Assembly: GCF_910591885.1 (NCBI RefSeq)
Contig: NC_063277.1
Span: 8,122,001 to 8,186,000 of the forward strand
Source of the DNA: Bombus terrestris
Taxonomy: Eukaryota; Arthropoda; Insecta; Hymenoptera; Apidae
Length of the DNA stretch: 64,000 bases
Direction of reading: 5' to 3'
The notes under the pieces are model-generated. The model had not been told where the DNA came from. It saw nothing but the letters and a program-made list of their open reading frames with translations, and did no database searches. The first letter of the stretch is position 1, and the number at the start of each line of letters is the position of its first letter. Below are positions 9,465 through 21,725 of this stretch, piece after piece. The position numbers and the translations under genes are program-made.

Positions 9465-12190
9465 ATTAAATTTTCTAGTAAAATTTTGGATTGAACGAAT
9501 TCTACAATTTTGCTTCCAATTTTCTTTCTTTCTCTACGTGTTAGCTGAGTTGGACGAAATATTTTGCATTTGTCGGTGCTAAAAAATATTTCATCGATCT
9601 TTAGATGAAAATCTATAATATTCTATAATATACGTAAAAATAATTATCAAGGATTTTGAAAGAGATTCTGTTATCAGAAAAGACATTTCTGTGGTTTGCT
9701 TATTTATTTCTAATATAGCACATAATAGTATGATTGTAAGAATAATTAGTTTTCTTTTTTGCAATTACAGTACAGCATTATCGAGCTTTAAAATATCTAG
9801 AATGAAATCATCCTCTGGTGTTTTACCATTAACAATGTGAATTGCATCTTTTATGGTCTGTAAGTTTTATGCGTTTTTCATTAGGACCAGTGCAAGTGGC
9901 TTTATTATGTAGCAGTCACTTCCGCAGTTGTATTACTAAATAATCTGATCATCTTTAGGTAATCAGATTTTCGAGGTGTTACGTGCAGTGACTGAGGCAC
10001 ATCCTCTGTTCTATTAATTGTAACACATCTACTCAATTCTGTTTCACAAAAATATTGCTAATCTGATTGTAGCTTTCTTAAAAAATGATGCACTAATTAT
10101 GCTAAGAGAAAACTATAAAACTATCATCAACGACTAAAACATAAAATTCCTACAAAGGAAATCAAAATGAAAAATGTATGAAAAAGTACTTAATTTATGA
10201 AAATAGATCCTTACGAAAGGTAATCCAAATTCCTAAAAACGTATCGTTGTATTTATAAAATTTATCAAATTTCTATGAAAAATTGCAAGTTGGTCATCTT
10301 GACCACTGTGGTAGTTGTGATATTAAAAAGAAACGTAACTCGATGTTCGGAAATTTATTCGGTTGTAAATCAGAACGTACAGGTCTATCTCGACACGTCA
10401 CAATGACAAGCAACCACGCGTGTGCGAACACATCCCCCTTTACAGAGCCAAAAGACCTATCGAGGCAACGTTTGTCACACGCATGAATTCTTTTGTTATG
10501 ATTTTGTCAAGCCATTCATCGGTCTGCATTCGCTTCGATGGGGCCAAGTCTCCCACGCGTAACACCTATGGAACCTGTTTTCTTCTTCCATCAGCCAGAT
10601 GAGGTGCCGAGATGAAAAAAAAGAAAGAAGAAGAAAAAAAAAGAATCGAAACTTATTTCGGCTCCCTCGAGCGGAAAGCATCTTTCTATCGAGTGCTTTG
10701 CACTCTGGATCCACTTCACCGGCTTTTCACAGTAGTTTGAACTACGACCTCTGTGGAAAAGTAAAGTACAATCTTTTGCCACGGAATATGACAATTTTAT
10801 AGGAACTATATAAAATTGCAAGTATAATATATTTCTTTGAAGTTCTCCTATCAGAAGCGGATAACGATAAGGCTACCGAGCGAAGAGAAGATAATTCGAA
10901 TGGTAATTGCAGAACGAGTTAATCTTTCAAATTGGTTCATTTTAAACGAGCTCTGCCGAGGGAACAAAACATCACCTGCCGCTCGATGACGATCACGAGG
11001 AGGCGGAGGACTATTGTCGGCCGCGTCCGGTTTTATACGAACTCCATTGTCCCGGACTTATATTTATTCATTAACAATTACCGGCTACTCGCAATACCTT
11101 GTGTTGTACGTTTGATCGCAGCTGTTTGTCAATGAGCATCGCCATATCGTGACTGCATAAAAATTGAAATATATATCACAGCACAAAGGGAAAGAAAATT
11201 CAACGAAGGCAATTACGTTGCATCTGAGATATCCGCTGCAACTTTAATAATATCTATCGAAAGTGAAAATCGATGTATTGGATAGAAGAAAATAATCTCT
11301 GAACCGAGATTAAAGTTGAAAGGAGAATTTATGGTTAAGTCATCCATAAAAGGGTAGATCCAGTAGTGTCTCCGAGGAAAATAATCTTTCGAGAACTCGA
11401 TGTCGAACTGATACCTTTTCCACAGACTTTTGTCAAAGAATTTCTGTTCGTTGTTCCATTTTATACATTTTGTTAGATACTCGTGAGAAATCAGGGATAT
11501 TCTTTGGGGTGTTTACGATTCACTGTCGTACACATCGGGTTTTGTTTGGACTACCATTAACCGGTTTCGTTGGAGTATTTAGCGATTCATCTTCTCCAAA
11601 TGTTTGAAAAAAATTTTCAAAATCTGATTTTCATAATGTGCAATCAACATGAAATTCAGGAGAATAATGGAGCAATACTAGGAACTAGTATAGAATTTCT
11701 GTTAGTGTCATTATTTTGCTAGACAAAGGACCTAAATAGAAAAATTATATCGTTAGAAAATCACCAAATCTATCTCGGCATTAACCTCTTCAAGAATGGT
11801 AAGTTTAATTTATACATGAAATTATTTTGAATAAGTACAGATCTGCAATCATAGGTAATTGTACGAAATCCTTTAACAAGTACTTAACCGTAACATGCAA
11901 TTCCGTGTACGTGTATCATTTCCTCATAAACAAAAATGCGATTACCTTCTACCTTAAATAAATTGTTTCCCGAAGTGACCAAACGACATATTCCGTCAAT
12001 TGCTAACTTAAAACTTACGTTCTTTCGTTAATACATTGTATCGTTATACAAAAATACCAGTAATTTCTTGTCCGTGGCATACATTATCAGCAAGATCTGT
12101 CCATTACTTGAATTAACAGATGAACGCACATGGGAATTCAGTTGAAGCTTGGGTAGAGGGAAGAGAGAGGCGCAGTTCGGCTGAACTGTT
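9465..12190. other. AT-rich non-genic stretch
   Basis: No gene is recognised. It contains an 8-bp-stem hairpin (AATCTGAT at 9942-9949 with ATCAGATT at 9962-9969) and a purine run at 10611-10648. Short open frames at 10.28-10.8 and 10.93-11.1 kb overlap on both strands and look incidental. Confidence 0.55.
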
Positions 12191-12204
12191 CGGGAAGAGC
12201 ACCG

Positions 12205-12400
12205 CCGACGGGTGCCGATCAATTAACTAATGATCGCTAATTAACGTTCCCCCAGGGCGGTAATACCCGATAACGCCGGCTCGACGCACCAGCCTTACGT
12301 TAACCATCGCTCGTGGAGCCGGAACAATCTTGGCGAAGGCCTTAGTTTGAGTTTAACCGTGGCTCAGCACCGTGCTGAGTAATCAAACAATTACGAGGGG
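12205..12400. promoter_or_regulatory. Candidate enhancer: homeodomain-type sites and Maf-like palindrome
   Basis: Within 200 bp lie several AATTA-core words (TCAATTAACTAATGATC and GCTAATTAACG around 12217-12245), the core bound by many homeodomain proteins. CTCAGCAC-c-GTGCTGAG at 12363-12379 is an exact palindrome with TGCTGA half-sites of the kind Maf/bZIP proteins bind. The stretch is GC-richer and lacks a convincing frame. Function is inferred from motif density only. Confidence 0.25.
12363..12379. repeat. 17-bp palindrome with Maf-like half-sites
   Basis: Two 8-bp arms, CTCAGCAC and GTGCTGAG, flank a single C. The right arm continues into TGCTGAGTAATCA, close to the TGCTGAGTCA element of bZIP/CNC-Maf factors. 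Confidence 0.85.
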
Positions 12401-12690
12401 GTGAAAGGTGGTGGTGGCGGTGTTGGATTGGTGGGGGGCAGGGATCGCACCACGGCGGCGGCGGCGGCGGCGGCAGCGGCGGTGGCTTTCAACCGTTCAC
12501 AGTCGAATCTTCCTGAAATGCAGAGAGAATGGACGAAACGAAGGGCGAAATCGGACTAGGAACCGAGAGACGGTTACCAGTCGAACTCGAAGCGCGTACC
12601 AAGACAGCGATTTCAGCAAAATAACGCTCGTCGATCGATATGATCGTCGACCAGAATTCGGCAACTCGCGGAATACCGTCTAATTGACTG
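12400..12690. other. GC island with CGG run
   Basis: A 91-codon plus-strand frame at 12408-12683 contains an Arg run encoded by the CGG repeat, opens without an ATG, and matches no family. Homopolymer-coding triplets occur in insect transcription factors, but the flanks show no domain. Confidence 0.35.
12453..12485. repeat. (CGG)n triplet repeat
   Basis: About ten CGG triplets with one CAG and one TGG interruption. Confidence 0.9.
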
Positions 12691-15600
12691 TTAAATTATC
12701 GTCGCTAAGAATTCGAACTCTCTTCCGTTTCCACTTTTCACGTACCTTTTGTTCAATGGTTTGCTTCGTTTCCAGGATACGGCAAGACTTCCAGCTATGC
12801 ACGGTTCGGTTCTATGTGTATCGAAACTTTGGTAAGAGTTTGGTTTGGATGAAGTTCTAGATAGTTTGGAGAGATATTTGTATTTTAGGCATTACAAAAT
12901 GTGTTTGCAATCACTTATTGTGTAACTGATTGCGTTCTACATTAGCGAATTGTATCTATAAATTAATGTATCGTATCTTTTTGCACGAAGCTTTAACGAT
13001 GTCAAATCTTTGGTATTGTTGATTAATACATTTGTCACTGGGTTTGTCGAAAAGATATTAGGACAGATACCAGAAGAATTATGTTCTACCTAATTCTTTT
13101 AACATGCCCGGCGTGTTTAGTCAATTTTCGACGTTCACTGAATAGTTTTGTAACGTGCTTAATAAAAAACATTTATAGAAAGAATTTATGTATATCTAAA
13201 ACATCGACCACGAGCTTAGCAGAGTTGAAAAATAGGAAACTACATTTTACATTAAAAAGGTTGGTTTCAGTATCCACACGAGTTAGCCCTATTTTATTTT
13301 TCGCAGTGAATTTTATAAATTTTATAAATTTTTATGCTCAGTCCTTAACAATCTGCAGACTGTTTTAATCCGTACATCCGAACATTCGGATCCATTATAT
13401 CCTTTATAGCCTAATACTTGCATATTTATAACACAACTTAAAGATTAGCAGGGAAATTAGATTTCAGCGAGATATGTAGTTCGTAGTAAGAAAATGCCGG
13501 AAGGGAGGGCCGCAGGAGAAGCGATGCAGGAAATATACGTAGTACGATACAATGTGCGAAAGGTGAAGCTAATAAGCCACGAAGCCAAGTCCACTTGCGG
13601 CTAATCCAAGGACAGAAATGGCCGGTGCTCCCTTTACGGCTCGTAAAACTTTCGAAAGAGGCAGGAAGGAAAGCAGCAACCGAGAAAGTATTCGCACAAA
13701 ATTGAAAACTGGACGACATGCATATTCATGGTGGTAGCTTTAATATATGTTTTACGGCTTCTGCTGGTTCTCCCTCCATCACGGTTTTCCTCTTCCTGTC
13801 TTTCAATTGCTACTTTCTTCTAAACCGTGGTCACTCATCATCCTTTTCCGAACAAAATCTTCGAAGTGCTCAACATTTTTAAGACTTTAGAAACTTTGTA
13901 CAAACATTTTTTATAAGTACCGTATTTATGAATGAGTTAAAGCATAATTTAATTGTAAGATGTCTGTATGAAAGAAGACTTTGACTATGGAAGAATAGAA
14001 TGAAATGTCATTGATCGAAACATCCAGTGTGAAAATTCATTACATACGTGTGCAACTTTTCTCTTCCCTTACCTTCTTCTTTTTTCTTTTTTTTTTTTTA
14101 ATTGAACATTCTTTGAAACAATACTGTTTCAAAAATGAAAACTCGGCATTCATGCAGATGTTTGTGAATACAAAATTGCTCGATCGATTCTTAATCACTG
14201 TTAGTCAAATATATTTCTCGTGTATCCTGTGGCTTTTCAAAATCGACGTCTTTTAATACCAAACCTGAAACTCTGTATTTCGATTCTAAAGATTTGTCTA
14301 GAAAACCGAAGAAACAGAAAATGGCGACAATAATTCAAGGATTTTAATCGACTGCACAATGACGTTTATTCCAATGGTATATCCGATAAATAAATTAGAT
14401 TGATAGGAAAGTCGAAATGCTGAAAAGGTAGTGAAAATGAAAGAAGGGGAGGGGGGCAGTAGACGTCTCTTGAAAGCAGATTTTAATCGAGAGTCAAGCC
14501 GAGACAACGAATTTACGATCCAGCATGGCTCTTTAGCAACTCGATTTAAGGCCGTTCGTCGAACCAAACGATGCGGTAATTAACATAAAGTATTAATAAC
14601 GATTCTATCGCTGACGGTTCTCTTTTTTATGCCGAAGCTCTTTTTCCACGGTTTATGCGCCCATTAGATTTTACGATCGCACCGAAAAATAGCCGAACGA
14701 TGGTGCGTAGGGGGTCCCAGGATTCATCCTTTTTTTCTATTCTATTCACCTTTCTTCTGGTGTCTTTCGTTTTATCCACCTATCGCCTATTTGTTCTCGC
14801 ACTTTCACTGTATCAACACTTGAACAGAAGCACGTGTAAAGCAAATTGAAAACTGATGGAAAAGCAGCATAGAGTAATTTTTTTTGTATAAAATATTCAT
14901 CGAAAGTATAAAATTATAAAATTCACACAAAGTTCCGATTTGGAATAATTTTAATTATAAAAATCTAGCCATGTATCTTGGAGAAGCGATTATCTTTTTA
15001 TTTTCTAGATTCGACATTCTATAATAAAATTTCATATTCTTAAATGGAAGATATAACATTCTCTTTGAAAACAAAGCAAACTTGATCTACAACTCTATCA
15101 GAGTGTTCGAATACGAATGAATCATAGCGTATATATTACATTATTGTTGAATATAAGAGAATCTCGGAGCATTGACTGTTATCTGTGAGAAAACGGATAA
15201 GCGCAAAGATATTCTACTATTTTTTACCGACTATCCACGAGAACTGAGTTATGAGAAAATCGCTGTAGGTGGTCTTGCGCGAGATAATCGAACCTCAAAT
15301 AAATAAAACTATTCTTTCCAGCTCGAAAGCTATTCTTTTGTACGTACTATTCTCTTGGCGCGTGTTTATACCTGACAGATGTTAAATAGCATTTAATCAT
15401 TAGCATCATTACGTTATTTTTAATAAGAGTGATTCAACGTGTAATAAAGAATTATTCAATTAGCTAAAAACGGCAATTTAACCAAAACGTGTAACAAATT
15501 CCAATTAATTTTAGTTAAGGCAGGATATAATGATTCTGATGGTTGACTGGACCAAGATCGCTGTCCACTTCATTTTCGATTCGAAATATCAGCAGGTGGG

Positions 15601-16270
15601 CATACCTGACAGCTGTACAACTCGACATTCGTTCACGGTATTATTAGCATTCACAAAAATGCAGACCAGAACGGATCGATGCCCGAAATTAGCTGTCCAA
15701 TATTAATTAGCTTTTAGCCTAATTGCGATTTTATTTGTCCAACCAAATGGGAAACCGAACCGATCGAGATCTCAATCTCACAAATTATAATTAATAGACG
15801 AATTCTTGTTACGAGTTTAGGAAATCAGTTACAGTCAAACTATAAAGAAACACAGACAGTCTAGGAAACTTAAGAATTAAATTTGGAAGAGAAGTGATAA
15901 AATAAAATTTATAAATCCATATAATTTTTTCTTCCAACCATCAGTGTCATCCGCGGTATAATAATTAATTAAACGCATTCGGAAAGTGAAAATATGGCAC
16001 TACGAAAACTTTGTCAGCACCAATAAATATAGAATAAAATATAGAAATTTACACGAAAAAGTACAACTGGTACATTAAATAAATTTAACATTAACTACGT
16101 TAAATAATTTACGTCATCAGTAATGCATTTTTGTAAAATCTTTAAATGAAATCCTCTCGTACGCATAACGTAGTATAAGTGGCCCTAGAAAATATTAAAT
16201 TTTCCAATAAATTTATCAAAACTATAAAATAATTGTGTACTGTTGTTAGTTACCAAGGAAAATAGAGTTA
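12690..16270. other. AT-rich non-genic stretch
   Basis: No gene is recognised. Open frames of 83-95 codons at 13081-13368 (+), 13438-13719 (-), 14005-14256 (+) and 14298-14567 (-) show AT-driven Phe/Leu/Ile/Asn composition or no domain. A T-rich run lies at about 14071-14099. Two E-boxes, CAGGTG and CAGCTG, lie 20 bp apart near 15594-15616. Confidence 0.5.
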
Positions 16271-16284
16271 GAAAATGAACAAAA

Positions 16285-16815
16285 ATGGACTTATTATACT
16301 CGTATATTTGCCACGTAAGTTTCAATTCATTTATAATCTTGAAGCTTGCATCTAATTGTCCCCGTTTCGATCAGTCAGAGAAAATGTTACGGGAGACAGT
16401 GGTAGAGCTTGATAGAGCAGCCATACATATCTCGGTCACGGAAAGAGCAACCGGGAATTTTTCTCATGAAAAAGACCCGATAATGCGTCACGACATTTTC
16501 CGTCTATCCGGTGGATCTTCTTCGTGGAATAAATATGTAAATAGGAATTTCTCGTTTCTCTCGCGGCCGCGCACAAGACTCGCGACAATCTTGACCTCTC
16601 CTGTTCGTAGCTGGTGTCTTCCTCTTTGTTCAGGCCTGGCTTTCGCTCTTCTCTCGCCAATGTCTCGTGGAAAGACGTCGAACGCCGCTACTGCGTTCTA
16701 CCTGCGATATCAGGCCCGGTCTCCCTTGAATAATTCAACGTGCACGCTGCTGCCGATTTGCAAACGCGGATGGAACATCGATACTTGTACGTACCAATGT
16801 ATCCCGAACTTTTGA
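16285..16815 (+). CDS. Long open frame of 176 codons, unrecognised
   Basis: An ATG-initiated frame runs to TGA. No domain, signal peptide or repeat is recognisable. The first 30 residues are AT-coded and hydrophobic, while the middle and end are Ser/Arg/Leu-rich and lie in a GC-richer patch, so two base-composition regimes occur in one frame, unlike a typical single exon. A GTAAGT at 16315 would truncate the frame if spliced. An overlapping 74-codon frame exists on the minus strand. I think this is more likely a chance frame than a gene. Confidence 0.1.
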   Translation: MDLLYSYICHVSFNSFIILKLASNCPRFDQSEKMLRETVVELDRAAIHISVTERATGNFSHEKDPIMRHDIFRLSGGSSSWNKYVNRNFSFLSRPRTRLATILTSPVRSWCLPLCSGLAFALLSPMSRGKTSNAATAFYLRYQARSPLNNSTCTLLPICKRGWNIDTCTYQCIPNF

Positions 16816-16819
16816 AGAC

Positions 16820-18130
16820 GTCCAGAAACTGAATTGTTGCTGTGGGAAGCTCTAAAGGCTACTCGCTCTGTCAGCCATTGTTCGTGTCGAACGATCGTAT
16901 AAAAGAAAGGAGATGGAAAAGATGAAAGGCAAACGTTTTTTCACAATGACCAGGCTCTATATAATACATGTCCAACTGAATATTGAAACTTATTAACGGA
17001 ATAGACAATCGACTGTTTAAATATTTTTGTAATCTCCACGATTAAATATCCTGTAATTTCTACGTTTATTTTCGAATTTGTTTCGCAAACTTCGCCAATG
17101 TAATCGTGGCAATCGAGTCTCATAACAGTGTTAGCGTAATTTCAAAGTATTTCGTATAACAGACATAATATATCTATAAAGGCTTATAAGCGTCCAAATA
17201 CTTTGGTAAGCTTTATCTGTACAAAAAATAAAATATCAGGAGAATATCGATCGTCGGTAAGAAAAAGAAGGTAACATCGCTTATCATGGAAAAACAGGAT
17301 GCGTCATCTCGAGTATCACGTCTTTTCGGTATCGCGTGTCTTCGTATAGCTGATGGCGGTTTCGCGATCCTGCGCTACTTAACAAACTTACCCTTTAACC
17401 CCCGCCGTCTGGGCCAAGCACCGGTGCGGGGACGCGGAAATTCTTAACGCTGTTAAGATATGTTAATTTTGTTTACCTATAAGCTATTAAAGGGGTCCTA
17501 ACGTGCTTAAAGCTAAATCAGTTTAGTTTTCGCCGGATGTGTTCACGGCAGATCCACCGGAATACGGCGTGCACAACCTCGAAAGGTATTTCGCGAGGCA
17601 AGTCGGGGAGGCGTAGCCTTCCGCGACAGAATTTACCACAGCAAGCCTTACCAACAGCACGGCGACGAGATCTTATCGGATATCTCGACGATGTCTCGAC
17701 AAACATGCAGCTGGTTATCGAAATTTCAAATTCGCCACGGATTTGATATGCTGCCGAACTTACGTTACAGATGGATTACACGTGACTTTCTATCCTGATT
17801 TTACCAAAACCAGCGAGATTATCGCTGTTTGCTGATTGAAAAGTGGACAGTTTTTGCTCTGGAAGATTTATTAACAGCAATGATATTTATGAAGATCAGA
17901 AGTTGATGGAAGTAACTGATTTGACACATTGATAGAAGAATAAATAACAAAAAAGCAAGAGTAGAATGCAATAAGATGGAGGTGATAATAGAAAATAATT
18001 TGCAGAATCATTAGCAAAAGAATTGTATCTGTAATTGTATGTATCTGCATTTAGATTTGGAAAAAAGATAATTCATCGCAGTGTTTCATAAATACTTCAA
18101 TTTCTCTAAGCTTTACAAAATTGTTGAAAT
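16820..18130. other. Non-genic stretch with a small GC island
   Basis: The GC-richer part at 17380-17720 holds the palindrome GCACCGGTGC at 17418-17427 and a TGTTTAC forkhead-type word near 17469. Frames of 62-69 codons on both strands at 17518-17746 are mutual shadows. No gene is recognised. Confidence 0.45.
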
Positions 18131-18133
18131 CAG

Positions 18134-18224
18134 ATGGCAGATAAGATAGCGACAAGAAAAGTATTGAGCAAATCCTTGCGATTCTTCTCCATAACTACGA
18201 TATTAAAAAGTAAGATTCATCAAG
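18134..18224 (+). CDS. Candidate start exon, mitochondrial-presequence-like
   Basis: An ATG in good context (cagATGG) opens a 91-nt segment ending at a perfect donor, CAAG|GTAAGT at 18225. It encodes 30 residues beginning MADKIATRKVLSKSLRFFS. Basic residues spaced with Leu, Phe, Ser and Thr, and no acidic residue after Asp3, fit an amphipathic mitochondrial targeting sequence. If unspliced the frame would stop about 16 codons later. The exon ends in phase 1; I could not find the second exon within the next few kilobases. The protein is not one I recognise. A chance ATG near a chance donor remains the main alternative. Confidence 0.2.
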
Positions 18225-21175
18225 GTAAGTTGATCGATAGAAGACGAGTTTCATTTATTATTTCGCATTAATTTTTATGTATTAAAAGAAACTTCGTTCC
18301 ATCTACTGATAAATAAATAGATAAAATATCTACTACTATTTCCATAGATCACAAGAAAAGTGTACGAGAAAAGATCGACGAGAATTAGTTTACAGATGGC
18401 GGTATTTCGATTCACGAAATCGACAAACGAGAAAATCTTTGCACCGGTACAGCTACAACTTTGCAGCTGCGCTTATTACTAATCCACGGCAGAACAATTT
18501 AGGTGTTTGCCATTACTAATAACCTGGCGAGCAAACGCAGCATTATTAACAGGTTCGCAAACATCTTCTGTATTAGTGATCTCGTCCCCTATAACCTACA
18601 TAGTCTTTCTGTGCACCGATTTTCCACCATCGCCGCCCACACGCCAACCCTTATTCCGATCTCTTGTACAGATATTTGCCGTGTCTACACCGGCCAAATT
18701 ATCTCCGGCGATTTGAAGATAAAGGATTTTCACCGGTGCCGGAGATACACGGCGCTCTCGCTTAGATGAAGCCTGAGAATCGAGTGCTGATAACTCGCTT
18801 CGCTAGTAACTAACGAGATTACCAGACTGTAGTGACGAATCTGAGAATCACATACTTTTAACATTTTTCACCGCGTGATTCTCACGTATTCTACGTAACA
18901 CTATGGTACTTTTGGAATATTTTAAAGATATTCATAGTTTGCTATTCCATTAGACTAATGAAATACTCAATTATTACATATTTAATTAATACACACTATA
19001 AGAATTTACAGTTTTTTAAAAATATTAAGATTAATTATTTTTTATGTAGAATACCATTAAGTCATTCCGTTATTATAAGCATATAGATCGTTTCATTGTT
19101 TCATCTGTAGCGTAAAATAGCTCGTTTCTGTTTGAGTGGAATGATCGAATATGTAAATATAGGAATATTTGTTATCTCTGATCCTAGTAATTGATATAAT
19201 TATGAATAAATTTATTAAAACCACGAAATGATTATCGTATTAACGGAATTTATTTTCATTTATCATATAAACTCGTCTTCAACAGAACCGAAACGATGCA
19301 GCAAACAACACCGAGTTCACGAAATAAATAACTTATCACGTGCAAGATATTCGATAACCCTGGTGACAGGTTAATTTGTCTCTTCCCAGTGGGCAGGTCA
19401 AAAGTGCTTGGAAAATTCTAGTGCAACCTCCCCGCGCTATTTATAAATCATCGATGGATATTAATAACAGATCGACGCGCGACACATGGCACCGAGCATA
19501 TTTTCCAACTTTATTTCTATAACAGGAGCGACATCCCGCCGTGAATCATTTTGACGGACGCTTCTGCATTTTGCGGCAAGTTGATGTTAATTCTCTCGAA
19601 CAAGCTGAGAAGGAACAGTTACTATTTCGACATATTTGATCGCTATGGAGAAAGGATTGCACGAAGTGTTCTGGCATTCTCGAACTGGCACGTCAAGATT
19701 TATCAGGCATCAGAATAGGATCAAGCTTGTCGAGCGAGCGTAGCCGTGAATATTCGTTGCCTACACAGGATTACGAAATAGTCGGGACGACCCGAAGCGG
19801 ATTGACTCACTGACAGTTTTTGGCGCGACGCAGTTTGTTTCGCGGAGTCGAACACGGACTGCATTAATATTCTGGCAACGTCGTCAAACAGAGCAGTTAT
19901 CCCGTTCCCCGTGCTTTCCTCTTTCGTCTTCTCCTCTTAATCTCTGCTTGCCTCTTTCGCTACACAGTCGGCCTTTCCTTTGCCTTGCAAATCTTTCCGA
20001 GAACGCGAAAGTTTTTTCGAATACGCGACCGTCTTCTTGCGCTCGCGTGATTCTTTTACGCGCAAGGACGATCGATTTTGCAAATTCACGTGGAATTCGT
20101 GTTAGTTCGGCCCGCGAGAGTTAAGATAATATAGAAGCTGGAGATGAAAATAGAAGGAAATAAAAGCGACGAGATATCGTAAAGATACACATCACAGAAG
20201 TGTTCGTCATTTTTCATAAAATATTGCTCATTCTGCTTGACAATTCTAGTCTTAATTAACTATTAGAAACCTAGATTAATGCGCAATTAGGAAAATTTCC
20301 AACATTGTTAATAACATCGAGTCGTTCTGAAATTATAAAAGAGGTGACGAAACGCTTAGTAATTGAATACGTAGTAAATGACATTAAAATATCATTTTAA
20401 AAAAATTTCAGAAAATGAGTCAATTAAGCCGAACAGATCAAAGTTGCACGATAAAGTGGAAGAAGATTAAAGAAGTACAGCATCGAGTAGATTCACGAAT
20501 ATCAAAATGACAGTAAACCGAACGATCATGAAACGTGCACGTGTATTTCGGGTTTCGTGAGTCATATGAGATGACGTTATCGTGTTTGGATCATACACCA
20601 CGGAGCGAGTGTAGTCAAGAGTCAATGCCAGAAATAATGTTGCTACATGAGCTTTGCTAGAGTCGGGGGTGATGTCCTAACAGCATCAGTTAACGAATTA
20701 TATTTATCCAGTCGGGACTTCAATGTCTTCTTATTCCCATTACTATGTCTTTCCTTTTGCTCTTTAACTTCGTTTTATCCACAGAAGTACTACTTATACT
20801 TATGGTAGCTATTGTAGTTCAAAGTTGTGAGAAGGATATAGTTAATTATTCCAAACACCTTGCATAATGTTACAATATTATACTATTTACATATTGACAT
20901 TAATCGCAAAATTGGATCGTAAAGACAGTTTCTACGTTAAGTTAAATTAAAAATACCATTGGACTTCGACAATTCGACAATTAAGACATCTAATACAGAT
21001 TTTCATAAAATTGTTAAGAGAAAATCAATTTTCTTTTGTGCAAACACAATCAGACGAAATATATTCATATGCATCAAGCAAAATTTCGTTTGAAATTGTA
21101 CGGAATCGTTGCGGTTGCCCAAGGGTTAGAACTAACTGGAAAAGAACACTCTAACAAAATCTTATCCAAAATTCA
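18225..21175. other. Non-genic stretch with candidate regulatory words
   Basis: Frames of 69 and 88 codons at 18503-18769 overlap each other without known domains. An AGATGGCGGT word at 18394-18403 fits both CTCF-core and Pho/YY1 sites. The self-complementary ACGTGCACGT lies near 20535. Otherwise AT-rich with a GC-richer patch near 19.6-20.1 kb. Confidence 0.45.
19437..19446. promoter_or_regulatory. MEF2-type site
   Basis: CTATTTATAA fits the MEF2 consensus YTAWWWWTAR exactly. It stands in a GC-richer flank, which makes it less likely to be background AT sequence. It could alternatively be read as a weak TATA box. Confidence 0.25.
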
Positions 21176-21179
21176 ACGA

Positions 21180-21725
21180 TGTGTTCTTCCAACTAAAGGA
21201 ACCATCCCTTAAATCACCGTCTCTTCGAAATTCTAATTTTCATACTTCAGTGATGATACCAACTTATGTTTGGTGGAAAGCAGAGGTCGGTAGGAATCGA
21301 GTGAACCAGATACACGCGAACGAAGGAATTGAAAAACTGAATACGGCGTATACGGATTTGTTATCCCCCCGATCACCAGCAGGCTCGGGACAAATGCGCC
21401 CTCCCCCCCGACCCAGGGGGTAGGGGGCCATACGGGGGTCGGTGATAAACAGTGTCGCTCATTCACAATGGCCGGCAAACACGCATTAAAACGGACTAAT
21501 ATGAAGTGTATTAATGCGAGCGGCATTGTCTAACCCATGGTGTACATGGCTACTGTCGTGGAGCCTGCCTTTATCCCACCGTGGGGGGCCTTGCGATGCT
21601 TACATACGTATATAGGCCCCCTCGATATACCCAGTGACTTTTTAAAAGCCGCCGCAGCAAGGAAAATGCATTCTTCAATCTCTTATGAATGGGCCAACTC
21701 AGTCTCCAGGGATTTTAAATGAATT
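21180..21725. other. GC island with C and G runs
   Basis: Runs of six or more C or G occur near 21366-21440 and again near 21583, and open frames of 61-97 codons lie on both strands. No product is recognised. The clustering suggests an island of different base composition, perhaps a conserved non-coding element or an untranslated exon. Confidence 0.4.

Noticed and set aside
11166..11180. tatcacag word like the start of the miR-2/13 family
   Set aside because: Only the seed agrees; the rest of the mature sequence and a precursor hairpin are absent.
12408..12683. Arg-run protein from the CGG repeat
   Set aside because: Starts without ATG, no domain, the run is simply repeat translation.
16275..16314. 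Possible start exon (ATG, hydrophobic codons, GTAAGT donor)
   Set aside because: Only 13 codons, AT-driven residues; too little to distinguish from chance.
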